Part shown: positions 32,127 to 43,400 of the stretch, piece after piece | Numbering within the stretch: the first letter of the stretch is position 1 | How the letters are laid out: every line of letters begins with the position of its first letter | From: Mytilus edulis | Taxonomy: Eukaryota > Mollusca > Bivalvia > Mytilida > Mytilidae | Direction: 5' to 3' | Assembly (NCBI RefSeq): GCF_963676685.1 | Contig: NC_092352.1 | Coordinates: forward strand, 28,105,117 to 28,169,116 | Length of the DNA stretch: 64,000 bases | Position numbers and translations under genes: made by a program | The notes under the pieces: generated by a model | The model's input: only the letters and a program-made list of their open reading frames with translations | Told to the model about the DNA's origin: nothing | The model's database searches: none

Positions 32127-35100
32127 TCATATTTGATAGTTTCTGAATTTCCTCAACATTTCTGATGGTTCATCTCTATTCCAGTCTTGATGAGTACTTA
32201 TTGTAACATGGTCAAAATCTGAAATGAAATACATATACTTTAAATATTAAGTTTAAAGATCGTTAGTTTTTGAACTATCATTTTCATGTTTATAACTGAC
32301 ATCTTTTCATTTTTTAAGTTCAGTAGAAAATAAGTTTATTTTTTTTCTAAATCATTAACAAGAATACTTAAGAAAAATGTTATCACTTGTGAAAAATAAA
32401 CTAGGAAGATAGAATGACTTTTGGTACATAATTTTTTAAATCATTATCAAGAATACATAAAGGGGCACTAGCTACGAGATGTATAAAAAATCTAATATCT
32501 TTTTTTATTTGCTCAATCAATAATGAAATGCAAATAGTGAAATAACAATTAGCTTTCAGCAGCCAGAATGGTTCAATTTTTTCAGAATAAGCTAAAAAAT
32601 ATTGATTATGAATTATTCACTTGCAAGAGATTTAACCCCTTAGCTTGAGATGGATAACACGTGAATTGTATGTGTAAAATTATTTAAAGGAAAAGAATGT
32701 CAACATTGAAAGTGAAACAAAGGTAAATCATTTGATTGACTGGTTTGATCCACAAAAAATCATTCTTATACACGTAAAAGCAATGATAAACATTTATTTT
32801 TCATCTATAAAATGAAATTAAATAGACCTAGAATAATCCAACAGCACGAGTTTGCTTAATCTATTTATATCTATATTTATGGTAACATCGCTTATATGGG
32901 CATCGCATAGCTTTAGAGGTCAACTCGATCCTTAATTAGATGGCGTCTGGACTAAAATACACACGAAACGAAGCTACGTATTTTCATGCTCGTGCCTTGT
33001 TTATAATCTATTTTAGACTTTTAATAGTTTGGATAAATGTTTTACATTGTTATAAATGAAATATGAGATTTTGAATTAAATCGGTGAACATGAATTTGAC
33101 AGCTAGTGCCACTTTAAGAAAGATGTTAACACTTGTGAAAAATAAACTAGGAAGATAGAATGACCTTTGCCAATTTTGGTACATAATTTCTAAATCATTA
33201 ACAAGAATACTTAAGAAAGATGTTATCACTTGTGAAAAATAAACTAGGAAGATAAAATGATTTTTGGTACATAATTTCTAAAGTTATAACCAGAAATATG
33301 ATGATAGTAAAATATGAATGTGATTGAACACAGTAATGGATCATTATAGATGTTTTTCATTCAATAATATATTATAAATATCATATAGATATAGGAAGAT
33401 GTGGTATGAGTGCCAATGAGACAACTCTCCATCAAAGTAACAATTTATAAAAGTAAACCATTATAGGTCAATGTACGGCCTTCAACTCGGAGCCTTGGCT
33501 CACACCGAACAACAAACTATAAAGGGCCCCAAAATTACTAGTGCAAAACCATTCAAACGGGAAAACCAATGGTCTAATCTATATAAAAAAACGTGACACG
33601 AGAAACACTTCAAAATTACATTAACAAACGACAACAACTGTACATCAGATTCCTGACTGAGGACAGGAACAAACATTTGCAGAGGGATTAAACGTTTTAA
33701 TAGTACCAAACCTTCTCCCTTTTTCTGAAACAATAGTATAACATCACATCAAATCTGACTTGTTTTCTTTCTTTTTTTTTAAATAGTTTCGTGTGACCTG
33801 ATTGTTTTTGAGATTCAATAAGATATATTTACCAGATTTTCTTAAGTTGTGTTGTGTTGTCTCTGGTTTATCATTCTCTATCATTGGTTTGGTTTTCACA
33901 GATCCCCAGTGCATGGACTGAAAATAATCAATTACTATTTACAATTCACCAAATGCTCAATTCACTGACAACTAAATTATAATGTAACATATTACATACA
34001 TTTCTAACAGAAGATAATAAACAAAACCAAAATTGTGTCTCAGAAAAAAACTGATCAGAGGGTCCTGTATTAAATATCAAAAGCCAAATAACAACAATAA
34101 AAATATATATGATTGATCTCTTTTCTGTAATATTCTATCATCTAATGGGGCCAATAAGATGGCATAAAATGCAAGATATTCAAGTTTACTACTGTAGGCA
34201 GGGCTTAATAACTTACAGTGTGTACCGAATCTCGTAATGAACACCACTGGCTGAATGACATTGAGATTCCAGCATTTTTCCATTGGTCATAACGTCTTCT
34301 TTTCTCCTCGTCACATAACACATCCTTTGCTTGTTGTAATAGTCTAAACTGTTTATCTGGAAAACAGTATCATGTTTATCATAATCAAAGTATGAAACTT
34401 CATATCTAAGAAGTTAAAAAGGTTAACATTTCAAAAAATCAGATCACATCAACATTTTTATTTTCAGAAAATGTGATTCTTCTAATTAAACTGACCTAAA
34501 GTTTTTAGTTTACCTAGTTATCTAAGGTCAAAACTTGTAAACTATAAATTGAACATGACTCTTATCAAAGTTCAGCTTTTTTCAATTCCAAAGAACAATG
34601 TAAATAGGCACAACATGAAAAGTCATCATTATCGATTGTCCTGTTTTCTACACACCATTTTCTTGCAAATATTGTCAATCAAGTAAACAAAGTATGAATC
34701 ACTACAAAATAAATGAGCTTGTATAATTCATCTAGGCAAATAATGAGATAATGATTGCTTGTGTAATCAAAGATTTATAATCAATGGTAAGAAATGCATT
34801 AAGCTAATATTCAAATAGGGAATTTAATGGACAGGGAAAACACCCTGAAATATTAAGGTTTTCCACATCACAGTTTGCCATAATAAGGTTTGCTGAAATG
34901 ACATTTTTAAAGTATGATAATAAACAGCTGCGCCATAAGCGCATGATACGCCCGACGTCTTGTGTGGAAGTTTTATGCAATAATCATAAATAGTTTCTGA
35001 GAAAGTTTCAAGCAATAACCATATATTGTTTTTGAGACACGGCGGGACATGTGAAACCCCCAACCCTGGGGTTTTTTTAACAAAAAACTAAATATCACTA

Positions 35101-38100
35101 AAATAAAATTTTGAATCAAAACCAAAAAGTATAGATCTTTAGATTAATATAACAAAGAAGTGTGTAAAGTTTTAAGCAATAATCATAAATCATTTTTGAG
35201 ATACGGCGTGACATGTAAAAATAAACAGCTGCGCCATGAGCGCATGATACGCCCGACGTCTTGTGTGGAAGTTTTATGCAATAATCATAAATAGTTTCTG
35301 AGGAAGTTTTAAGCAATAACCATTTATTGTTTTTGAGACATGGCGGGACATGTGAAACCCCTAACCCTTTTTTTTTTACAAATATCACTAAAATAAAATT
35401 TCGAATCAAACCAAAAAGTATACAGATCTTTAAATTAGTATAACAAAGAAGTGTGTACAGTTTCAAGCAATAATCATAAATTGTTTTTGAGATACGGCGC
35501 GACATGTAAAAAAAAACCCTCCCCTTTTTTACAAAATACTCAATAACTCAAAAATAAAATTTTGAGTCATCACCAAAAAGTATACAGATCTTTAGATTAA
35601 TATAACAAAGAAGTGTGTAAAGTTTTAAGCAATAATCATAAATCGTTTTTGAGATACGGCACGACATGTAAAAAAACCCCTCCCCCTTTTTTACAAAATA
35701 CTCAATAACTCAAAAATGAAATTTTGAATCATCACCAAAAAGTATACAGATCTTTAGATTAATATAACAAAGAAGTGTGTAAAGTTTTAAGAAGTAATCA
35801 TAAATCGTTTTTGAGATACGGCGCGACATGTAAAAAAAACCTCCCCCTTTTTTACAAAATACTCAAAAACTCAAAAATGAAATTTTGAATTATCACCAAA
35901 AAGTATACAGATATTCAGATTAATATAACTAAGAAATGTATTAAGTTTTAAGCAATAATCAAGAAACGTTTTTGAGATACGGTGCGACATGTGAAAAAAA
36001 ACACACCCCTGTTTTAGTTACAAAGTGCCGTAACTCAAAAAGTTTAAATCTTATTTTCACCAAAAAGTATACAGATCATTTGACCATCATAAGAAACAAC
36101 TATATTAAGTTTCATGAAATTTGGATAAGTCGTTCTCAAGTTACGGTGCGACATGTTTACGCCGGACAGACGGACGGACGGACGGACGGACAGACGGACA
36201 GACGGACGGACACCGGACATTTGTATACCATAATACGTCCCGTCAAAATTTTGACGGGCGTATAAAAAAACTCCCCTGTTTAACAAAATACTCAATAACT
36301 CCAAAATAAAGTTTTGAATCATCAACAAAAAGTATACAGATCTTAAGATTAATATAACAAAGAAGTGTGTAAAGTTTTAAGCAATAATCATAAATTGTTT
36401 TTGAGATACGGCACAACATGTAAAAAAAAACCTCCCCCTTTTTTACAAAATACTCAATAACTCAAAAATGAAATTTTGAATCATCACCAAAAAGTATACA
36501 GATCTTTAGAATAATATAACAAAGACATGTGTAAAGTTTTAAGCAATAATCATAAATCGTTTATGAGATATGGTGCGACATGTAAAAAAACCCTCCCCCT
36601 TTTTTACAAAATAACTCAAAAATAAAATTTTGAATCATCACCAAAAAGTATACAGATATTAAGATTAACATATCTAAGAAGTGTTTAAAGTTTTAAGCCA
36701 TAATCAAGAATCGTTTTTGAGATATGGTGCGACATGTGAAAAAAACACACCCCTGCTTTAGTTACAAAGTGCCGTAACTCAAAAAGTTTTAATCTTATTT
36801 TCAGCAAAAAGTATACAGATCATTTGACCATCATAAGAAACAACTATGTTAAGTTTCATGAAATTTGAATAAGTTGTTCTCAAGTTACAGTGCGACATGT
36901 TTACGCCGGACAGACAGACGGACAGACAGACAGACGGACAGACAGACAGACGGACGGACACCGGACATTTGTATACCATAATACGTCCCGTCAAAATTTT
37001 GACGGGCGTATAAAAATGTGCTGATATATCTTGATCTATATATATTTTATGATCTTTACCTTTAGATTCATCTCCAGGATGTTTATCAGGGTGACAACTC
37101 AGAACCCTGGCTTTATATTCTGTTGTTATCTGTACAGTCTACAAGGGAGAACACAAATTGTATAAGAATAATAAATAATAATAATAATACATTTTTAATA
37201 ACATTAAAGGAGTAGGTTCGATAAGGCCCTAAAATAACCCCTTTTTTTACCTTAAATTTCATAATAGCATTTATTGACCAATATCACAATGAATCATAGC
37301 TAATACATTGATTAGATAGGAAATGAGCCTTTTTGTTAAAAATTTACATCCCTGTGTTCTACTGATGACGTCACAAACACTACTCATTTTTATTTTTCAC
37401 AAAATTTACCAAATTTTGCATGATTATTGGACAGGAAACATGGAGCGCATACATCGACAAAAAAGATATCTGAACACAATTTTTTTAATGACATTTTGCA
37501 TGTTTAACTTGAATATTTAGTTTTTCCATGTCTGCACTCTATGTTTCCTGGTCCTAAATTTGGTTGAAATCTGGCCAATTTTTACAAATTTCGTCAAAAT
37601 CTCTTATTTTGACCTATTCTGGATGTAGAAATCAACGCTTTAGAATAAAACTTTGACACAAATAGTTCTATTTTACTTTCTCACATGTCTATAAGACAAC
37701 TTAAAACATATTTTACCTTGTACCATTCAATTTTATAATTGGGGCCAAATAAGGCCCTTACCGAACTTACTCCTTAAAATAACTTGAAGGAACTTACTTT
37801 TCCATATGCATTTTTAGGCATTTCAATGTGTTCAATTTGTATTGGGTGGTAGATCAATTTGTGTATTTAAAATCATCTTTCTGCCTATTTAAAACCATTA
37901 CAGTAACTTGATTTTAATCAAACCATATTTTTACAAATACAAATATTTTATTGGCACAAACTCAATTACAATAATTGGCAATGGCCCATACAACATGTAC
38001 AACAAGTATACAAATAGTAATGATGCAGCAATTAAACAATACTATACATATTACTCATTTATAAGGACATTTGTCCTTAATTCAAACATGATTGATTAAT

Positions 38101-40325
38101 AAAAGATGATATTAATCTAAGTGTTTTTCTACACTTGCTATTAAGTAGTAGTTTGATATATTCATCTTCAGTTTTGGATTGTTTGTCATAATTTTTAAAA
38201 TAGGACAATTTGATATAAGAAATTTTCTTTGTGATTCATATTTTGTGCAGTGCAAGATAAAATGTTTTTCGTCTTCTATATTTTTATTGACATAATTTGC
38301 ACAACCTTTCTTCTCTGTTAACTTGCATGTATCTACCGGGTACCTCTTTCAGTTTCAAGATTGTGTGCACTTAGCCTTAGTTTTGCCAAAGCTGCCCTAT
38401 CTTTCAACTTTTTCAATTGGCCGTTTCAGAATCAAAAGAATCATGGGTAATTTCATAATGTTCGTACCCCAAAATGAAAATAATGTCACGTCATTGGATA
38501 AATTTCCATTGTTTATAACATTTTAAACCAATCAGGACCTTTTGGTGTACACTTTTGTAAATATTACCCAGGATGCATTAGATTCTGAAACGGCCAATTG
38601 GTCAACATAGGAGCCTCAACATTGTGTGCACGTTTATTTGAAAAATATATGCAAAAAATATTGGAAGAAAAAGAAGGTGTAACGGTTTATTTCTTCCTCT
38701 GTGATATTTTATCCTGAGGATAATTTGTCCCGGTAATTTTTTTCCAAGCATGGTATTTTACAGGTTGATTTTTTCCAGAGGAGTGATAATCTATCTGTGT
38801 TATGCGGATAGTATGTACCGGTATATATTTGCTGTACTTTATTTCACAGAACGGTGTAAAATAGAGTCCCATTAACTACTATGTAAGTTACTCACAATCA
38901 ATATATACCTGACTATAATTATAAAATGTTTCACAAAGGTAGACCAAATTTGCACAATTTATCAAAGGGAGGTAAGTATGAGCAATTTATATTTTATAGA
39001 TATTAATATAATATATTCTGAATCTATTTTATAGTGAAATTTTTCCTTGAATCTTATTTTTATATATTCATTTATATAAAAAGATGACTTACAACTTGAT
39101 TTAATAAGACAGATAACAATTCACAGGTTAAAACTATCCAGCTGTTAAGCATGCTTTTGTTCCAATATATTATTATGCTATGATTTATCTGATTTCCATA
39201 TCATCAACAACTACATCTCTGTCCCCAGACAAAACTATTTATATAGTTAAATATCATCATAATCAAATTCTTCTTTTACTGTTAACAGTATTAATGCAAC
39301 TATATTTCTACCTTACTTTTAAATTTATATTTGTACTGAGATCTGAAAACAACTCACTTTTACATGTATTTCACTAACCTTATTTAATCATTATATTATT
39401 TTCACAATTACGATCTTTGAAATTACTTCTGGTTTTCTTCCCTATGTTTCATGATAATTTTCTTATTATAAGGATGATATTGACTTGAATATTTCAGGAA
39501 ATTTTTTCAAGGATAATTTATGAAATTATTTCCCATTATAAACAATTTTTTTTTAACAATTTCGCTTTATTTCAAATACACTATTATTATTTCATAGTAT
39601 TTTTAAAGGTAGTCCGAGATTACTCTGACGTCCAACGGCTGTTTTGCCAGACAAGCTGGGGCCGTGGGACATCAGGGCTCTTCCCATATCAAAAAGTGGA
39701 TATTTGCCCACCCAAAATAGATGCCCTGCTTCGTCGCTTCTCATGCCGATTGAGGGCCTTGGAATCATATAAATCGGGCATCAATCTGTTCATTTTTCAT
39801 TTATCTCTTCATTTATGTAAGTTTCACCTACCTGCCAACCTTTATTTTCCATATTTTAACAGTTTTCACAGAGACCCATCGATTTCTGCATTTAAAGGAT
39901 AAGTTTTTTCTAATAACTATTCAATAAGTTAACTACCCAGATAGAATTTCACGGCAAAGGAAAACATATCCCCGGGAAATATTTTCCTACAGATAAAAAA
40001 ATAACAACAACTACTGTGACATTTTTTCCTCCGGATCAAATTTCACCCGGATATAATTTTGCTTTACATAGGCACATATTCCTTTGAGTAAATAAATTAT
40101 GCAAATTGCACAATAGTACAAGGATTTCAATACAAATACTTGATATAATTATAAAGGACTGTTACAAACTAAAGTGAAAGTAGATATTGGAAAATAAATT
40201 GCATTAGTTTCTACTTGTGTAAGTTGTAAAAACAGTCATTGAATTACGTTAGAATGCTCGTTACAGCCAAGAATTTTATAGAAATCCTCTTCTTCGTCAG
40301 GTTCGTAGTTAAATATGGCCTCCAT
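32127..40325 (-). CDS. DNAJC12: DnaJ homolog subfamily C member 12
   Basis: Five coding exons on the minus strand: 40325-40248, 37138-37060, 34356-34217, 33917-33833 and 32218-32127, phases 0, 1, 0, 1, total 157 aa. Exon 1 starts MEAIFNYEPDEEEDFYKILG, the J-domain opening; exon 2 holds the HPD signature in SCHPDKHPGD (about residues 41-50), which stimulates Hsp70 ATPase; exon 3 finishes the J domain (LLQQAKDVL, RRRYDQW) and continues SFSQW; exon 4 begins SMHWGSV; exon 5 ends EMLRKFRNYQI, close to the vertebrate C terminus LLRKFRNYEI. Human DNAJC12 is about 198 aa, so the variable middle is shorter here. In vertebrates it is a cytosolic co-chaperone of aromatic amino acid hydroxylases; that client role is inferred for the mussel. 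It faces SIRT1 across a 117-bp gap. Introns hold several mobile elements. Confidence 0.93.
32345..33290. repeat. Tandem array of a 100-bp unit, interrupted by the TTAA element
   Basis: Units with ACTTGTGAAAAATAAACTAG, GAAGATAGAATGAC, TTTTGGTACATAATTT and AATCATTAACAAGAATAC lie at about 32355-32455, 33118-33210 and 33211-33290. The middle text 32461-33113 is an insertion. Confidence 0.8.
32461..33113. mobile_element. TTAA-type miniature element in DNAJC12 intron 4
   Basis: Ends are AGGGGCACTAGCT and AGCTAGTGCCACT, flanked by ATAA (32457-32460, one change from TTAA) and TTAA (33114-33117). It sits inside one unit of a roughly 100-bp tandem repeat; the next unit shows the empty site AAGAATACTTAAGAAAGATG near 33207. 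A second copy is at 54665-55348. No transposase. TTAA suggests piggyBac-type mobilisation. Confidence 0.8.
33390..33740 (+). repeat. Mussel-type interspersed repeat in DNAJC12 intron 4
   Basis: GAAGATGTGGTATGAGTGCC, AATGAGACAACTCTCC, GGTCAATGTACGGCCTTCAA, GGCTCACACCGAACAACAAA and ACAAACGACAACAACTG appear in family order. The minus-strand frame 33500-33733 is within it and is not a gene. Confidence 0.8.
34890..37015. mobile_element. Hairpin-ended elements with tandem 165-bp cores in DNAJC12 intron 2
   Basis: About ten units with GTATACAGATCTTTAGATTA, TATAACAAAGAAGTGTGTAA, TTTTAAGCAATAATCATAAA, TTTTGAGATACGGCGCGACA and C-rich/T-rich joints repeat every 150-180 bases. Two terminal blocks follow the array (about 36130-36263 and 36885-37012). 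Each has a GGACAGACGGACGG run and the perfect palindrome CCCGTCAAAATTTTGACGGG, ending GCGTATAAAA. An end hairpin next to a tandem core resembles the pearl/Helentron-like elements described in bivalves; the class is a hypothesis. Frames in this region are translations of the repeat. Confidence 0.65.
37208..37773. mobile_element. Inverted-repeat element with TTAA at both edges, DNAJC12 intron 1
   Basis: Starts AGGAGTAGGTTCGATAAGGC and ends GGCCCTTACCGAACTTACTCC; these are inverted repeats with a few changes. TTAA lies at 37204-37207 and 37774-37777. The interior includes no transposase (the 37323-37520 frame is unrelated to any family I know). The TTAA flanks are off by one base relative to the repeat ends, so the target is probable but not certain. 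Confidence 0.6.
38419..38595. mobile_element. 177-bp inverted-repeat element, DNAJC12 intron 1
   Basis: GGCCGTTTCAGAATC at the left is matched by GATTCTGAAACGGCC at the right, and ATGGGTAAT/ATTACCCAG continue the pairing. CAATT and AATTGG flank the ends, so the target may be AATT or an 8-bp TCAATTGG-like site. Confidence 0.7.
38600..40247. other. DNAJC12 intron 1 proximal part, unclassified
   Basis: Mostly AT-rich. 39605-39770 is a locally GC-richer block (GTCCAACGGCTGTTTTGCCA, GCTGGGGCCGTGGGACATC) that looks like a repeat end or old exon but matches nothing I know. No coding call is made. Confidence 0.35.
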
Positions 40326-40442
40326 TTAAAGTTTAACTTAAAACTGAGTAGGGAAACTCTCCTTCACAAAATGAGCATGATGATTATTTATAATTAGAAA
40401 CAGGAAGTTGCGTCGAAGGACTGCGCAGAGCTATCGAGGAAA
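40326..40442. promoter_or_regulatory. Bidirectional DNAJC12/SIRT1 promoter
   Basis: Only 117 bases separate the two start codons, so 5' untranslated regions and core promoters of both genes lie here or overlap the coding starts. CAGGAAGTTG (40401-40410) is an ETS-type site and CTGCGCAGAG (40421-40430) an NRF1-like half site, both typical of animal bidirectional promoters. No TATA box is placed suitably for SIRT1. Confidence 0.7.
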
Positions 40443-43400
40443 ATGGCGGACCAACCCCTAAAAAATGAACCACCTTTCAAACGTCAAAAACTCAATGAAG
40501 AGGGTACTGATGATTCAGGTATACATGTAATAAAACAAAGCATCAATCGATGTATTGAAAATGTGTAATATATAAGCGGGATGTTACTTATTTATTATTG
40601 AAATCTACGAAATCCCGAAACTTACCTCCCTTATTTTGATGATTCATTCCTATTATTAGATTTTTACTTTTTTCAGACAAAGAAAACATTTTTTATCCAT
40701 GGAAGGTGTTTAACCAACAATGTAACTTCACATTAAAATATTTATTGAAGCTGTTTGTTACACCTGTCAGAAAATAAAAACAAAGTTGCAAATTATTTAT
40801 AAATAGATCAAAGGGCTGTAATCCAGTCTGTTTTTATAGAATAAGGGGAATAACTCTATAACAGTTTGCTACTTTCACTTTGTTTTCAATTTGAGTTTAT
40901 TTCTTTTTTCGATACCAAAGCTCTAATAAAAACTGTATTTCATATGTGGACTGTATTTGTGATCTTTTGTATAAAGATGAAGAATTGTTGCCCATGCTAT
41001 AAAAAGTAAAACAACCAATAATGAGCATCACATGGTTCTGGAAGATCTTTTGACCCTTTTATATGTTCATTATTTTTGCATGGGTTCACTGGACAAAACA
41101 ATGTGTTGGATTTAATCAGTTGTACATGTGTACAACTTCACCAACCCCTTTGCATAATTTGGAACAAAATCAATTATCAAGATGTTTTGCTTATCCAAAT
41201 TAAAAAATAGGGCTGAAGTGGATATTAAAAAAATTTTTCAACCTTATAACATTATAGAAGGACTACATGTATTAATAAGTCAGTACTAACTTTAGGTCAT
41301 TTGATTATAAATAATGACATTAACAGTTTATGTCAATTGACCCTATTTGAAAAATTCAAATGCATATAGACTTAAAATTCATTGCTTTAAAGCCTTTAAT
41401 AAACTCCTGACTTTGATTCATCAGGGAGATTGCATTAAGTTCCATGTACTGGTCTTTATAAAATTCAACCTGTGTCATATTCCTAAATGTTAGAGACCCA
41501 GTTAGCTATGTACTAAACCTTTGGAAGTAATTTCCATCCCCGTTAGTATATATTATTGTGTTGCTCAGTTGTGTCATTACATTGTTCATATGGTCTACAT
41601 GTGCTTGTAATCCCAATTTTGAGTTGTATTTAAATATTTTCAGAACAACAAGGATGTTCTAATATTAATATACCAAAAGATAATGAAGCTGGGAATACTG
41701 AGGTAAGCTAATACATTTATACATGATGTTTGAAAATGACATATAAAAATGAGGAGATGTGGTATATGACATGTTATTTTTGTACATGTACAGTACATGT
41801 ACATGCAAAATTGACAATGAGACAACTATCCACCATCAGGCCAGGGTTAAAATGAAATGGTAGTAATCAATCATAGGGCACTGTACAGCCTTCAACAATG
41901 AGACAAACCCATACTGTTTAGTCAGCTCAGGAAAAGCCCCAACATGAAAAATATGAAACAATTCAAACGAGAAAACTAAAAGCCTTATTGATAACAAATC
42001 AATTGAACAATAAACAAATACAACCGGCATGCATGAAAACAACAACACCATTTTACTCCAGGTTTCTGATAGGGACACATCAAGAATGTTTTGGGGTTTA
42101 ATATGTTTGCAGCCCTTACCCTAATCTGAAACAGAAGTGTCTCAGCACACAATAGAAACAAATTGTAAAATCAGTTGCAATTTGCTCAATAATGTTAACT
42201 CAAAAGATTGATACAAGGCACAAAAACCACCAACATGAAAATATGGACACAAAACACCAAAGTTACAGTTATTGAAAGCCAACTACAAACATGTACAACT
42301 GATAAATCAATTATTTTCTCCAAGGACCAAAGAATAAACCATTACACATCCAACAGATTTAGTGTAAAAGGTCAAACAGTTATGGAAACGCATGTTCTTA
42401 TGCAATATCAAAATTTAAGTTGCCAGTACTGACAAGATGCAATATCATGAGTTTGCATAACTGTACATGTCAAGCAATGTATATTTAGTCGTGTTTTAAT
42501 TTTAAAAACAAAATCTATAAACAATATTTAAAGATTTTACTATTGTTTAATTGATCATCTTAAAAAATAAGTTAATTCATAGGATCAAGAAATAATTTAT
42601 ATGGATCGTATCTAAGTTTGTGACCTAAAAAAATGTATATAAACAGCATTACAGTAAGATTTAGGATTTGATATTCTGTTTTTGAATTTTTCAATTACAG
42701 TCAAAATTTCCAACCAAATAATTGTATCTATGAATTTATTTGGTAAAGGTTTTGATTAATTTGTGACTTAATTTACCATTTATGAATGAATGTCATTCAT
42801 TGAAATTAAGGTAAAGGTAAGAACTATGACCTTTTCTAAGTGTAAATCCAGCCAACTACGTACATACATGTCAGATGCTTGAAAACTGAGATACAATGCA
42901 CACGCTTTTGTGTAAATATAATAAAAATGATATAATTCAAAGTTCCTTATCATGTATTGTATTTGTATGTTTACAGCAAGTTCATGAGGCACAAACAGAC
43001 AACTCTGACAATTGTAGCGAGATCAGTAATCTGTCAGGACTATCTGAAGAAGCATGGAAACCTACATCAGGTTTGTTTAGGCTTTTACATTTATTTACCT
43101 TTAATCCCAGTTAATTGACTCTTCCTCCAAGAGCCATTTGATCAAATTCAGAGCTGATAGGGCTACATATTCAAACATTCTGTATAGTTAACAGATTCAC
43201 CTTTGATGTATTTAATTCATTGGTCTAAATGTTAGACTGCAACAAATTCTAGAACAACTGAATGCTATGTTAGCATTTATTTATAAATCGGTTTTAACTG
43301 TAATTAGAAACCAACAAAACTTCATTTTGATTTGACAATTCTTATGGGAGTTATATCTATGGTAACTTAATGTCAGAGAATCAGATTGTCACTTTCTTTA

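Noticed and set aside
35116-36328. Several 90-130 codon frames with repeated MSRRISK or RTDGRTDG text
   Set aside because: They are translations of the tandem repeats and GACG microsatellite in DNAJC12 intron 2.
39605-39902. GC-richer block as a hidden exon
   Set aside because: No splice sites in phase and no protein family; possibly a repeat end.
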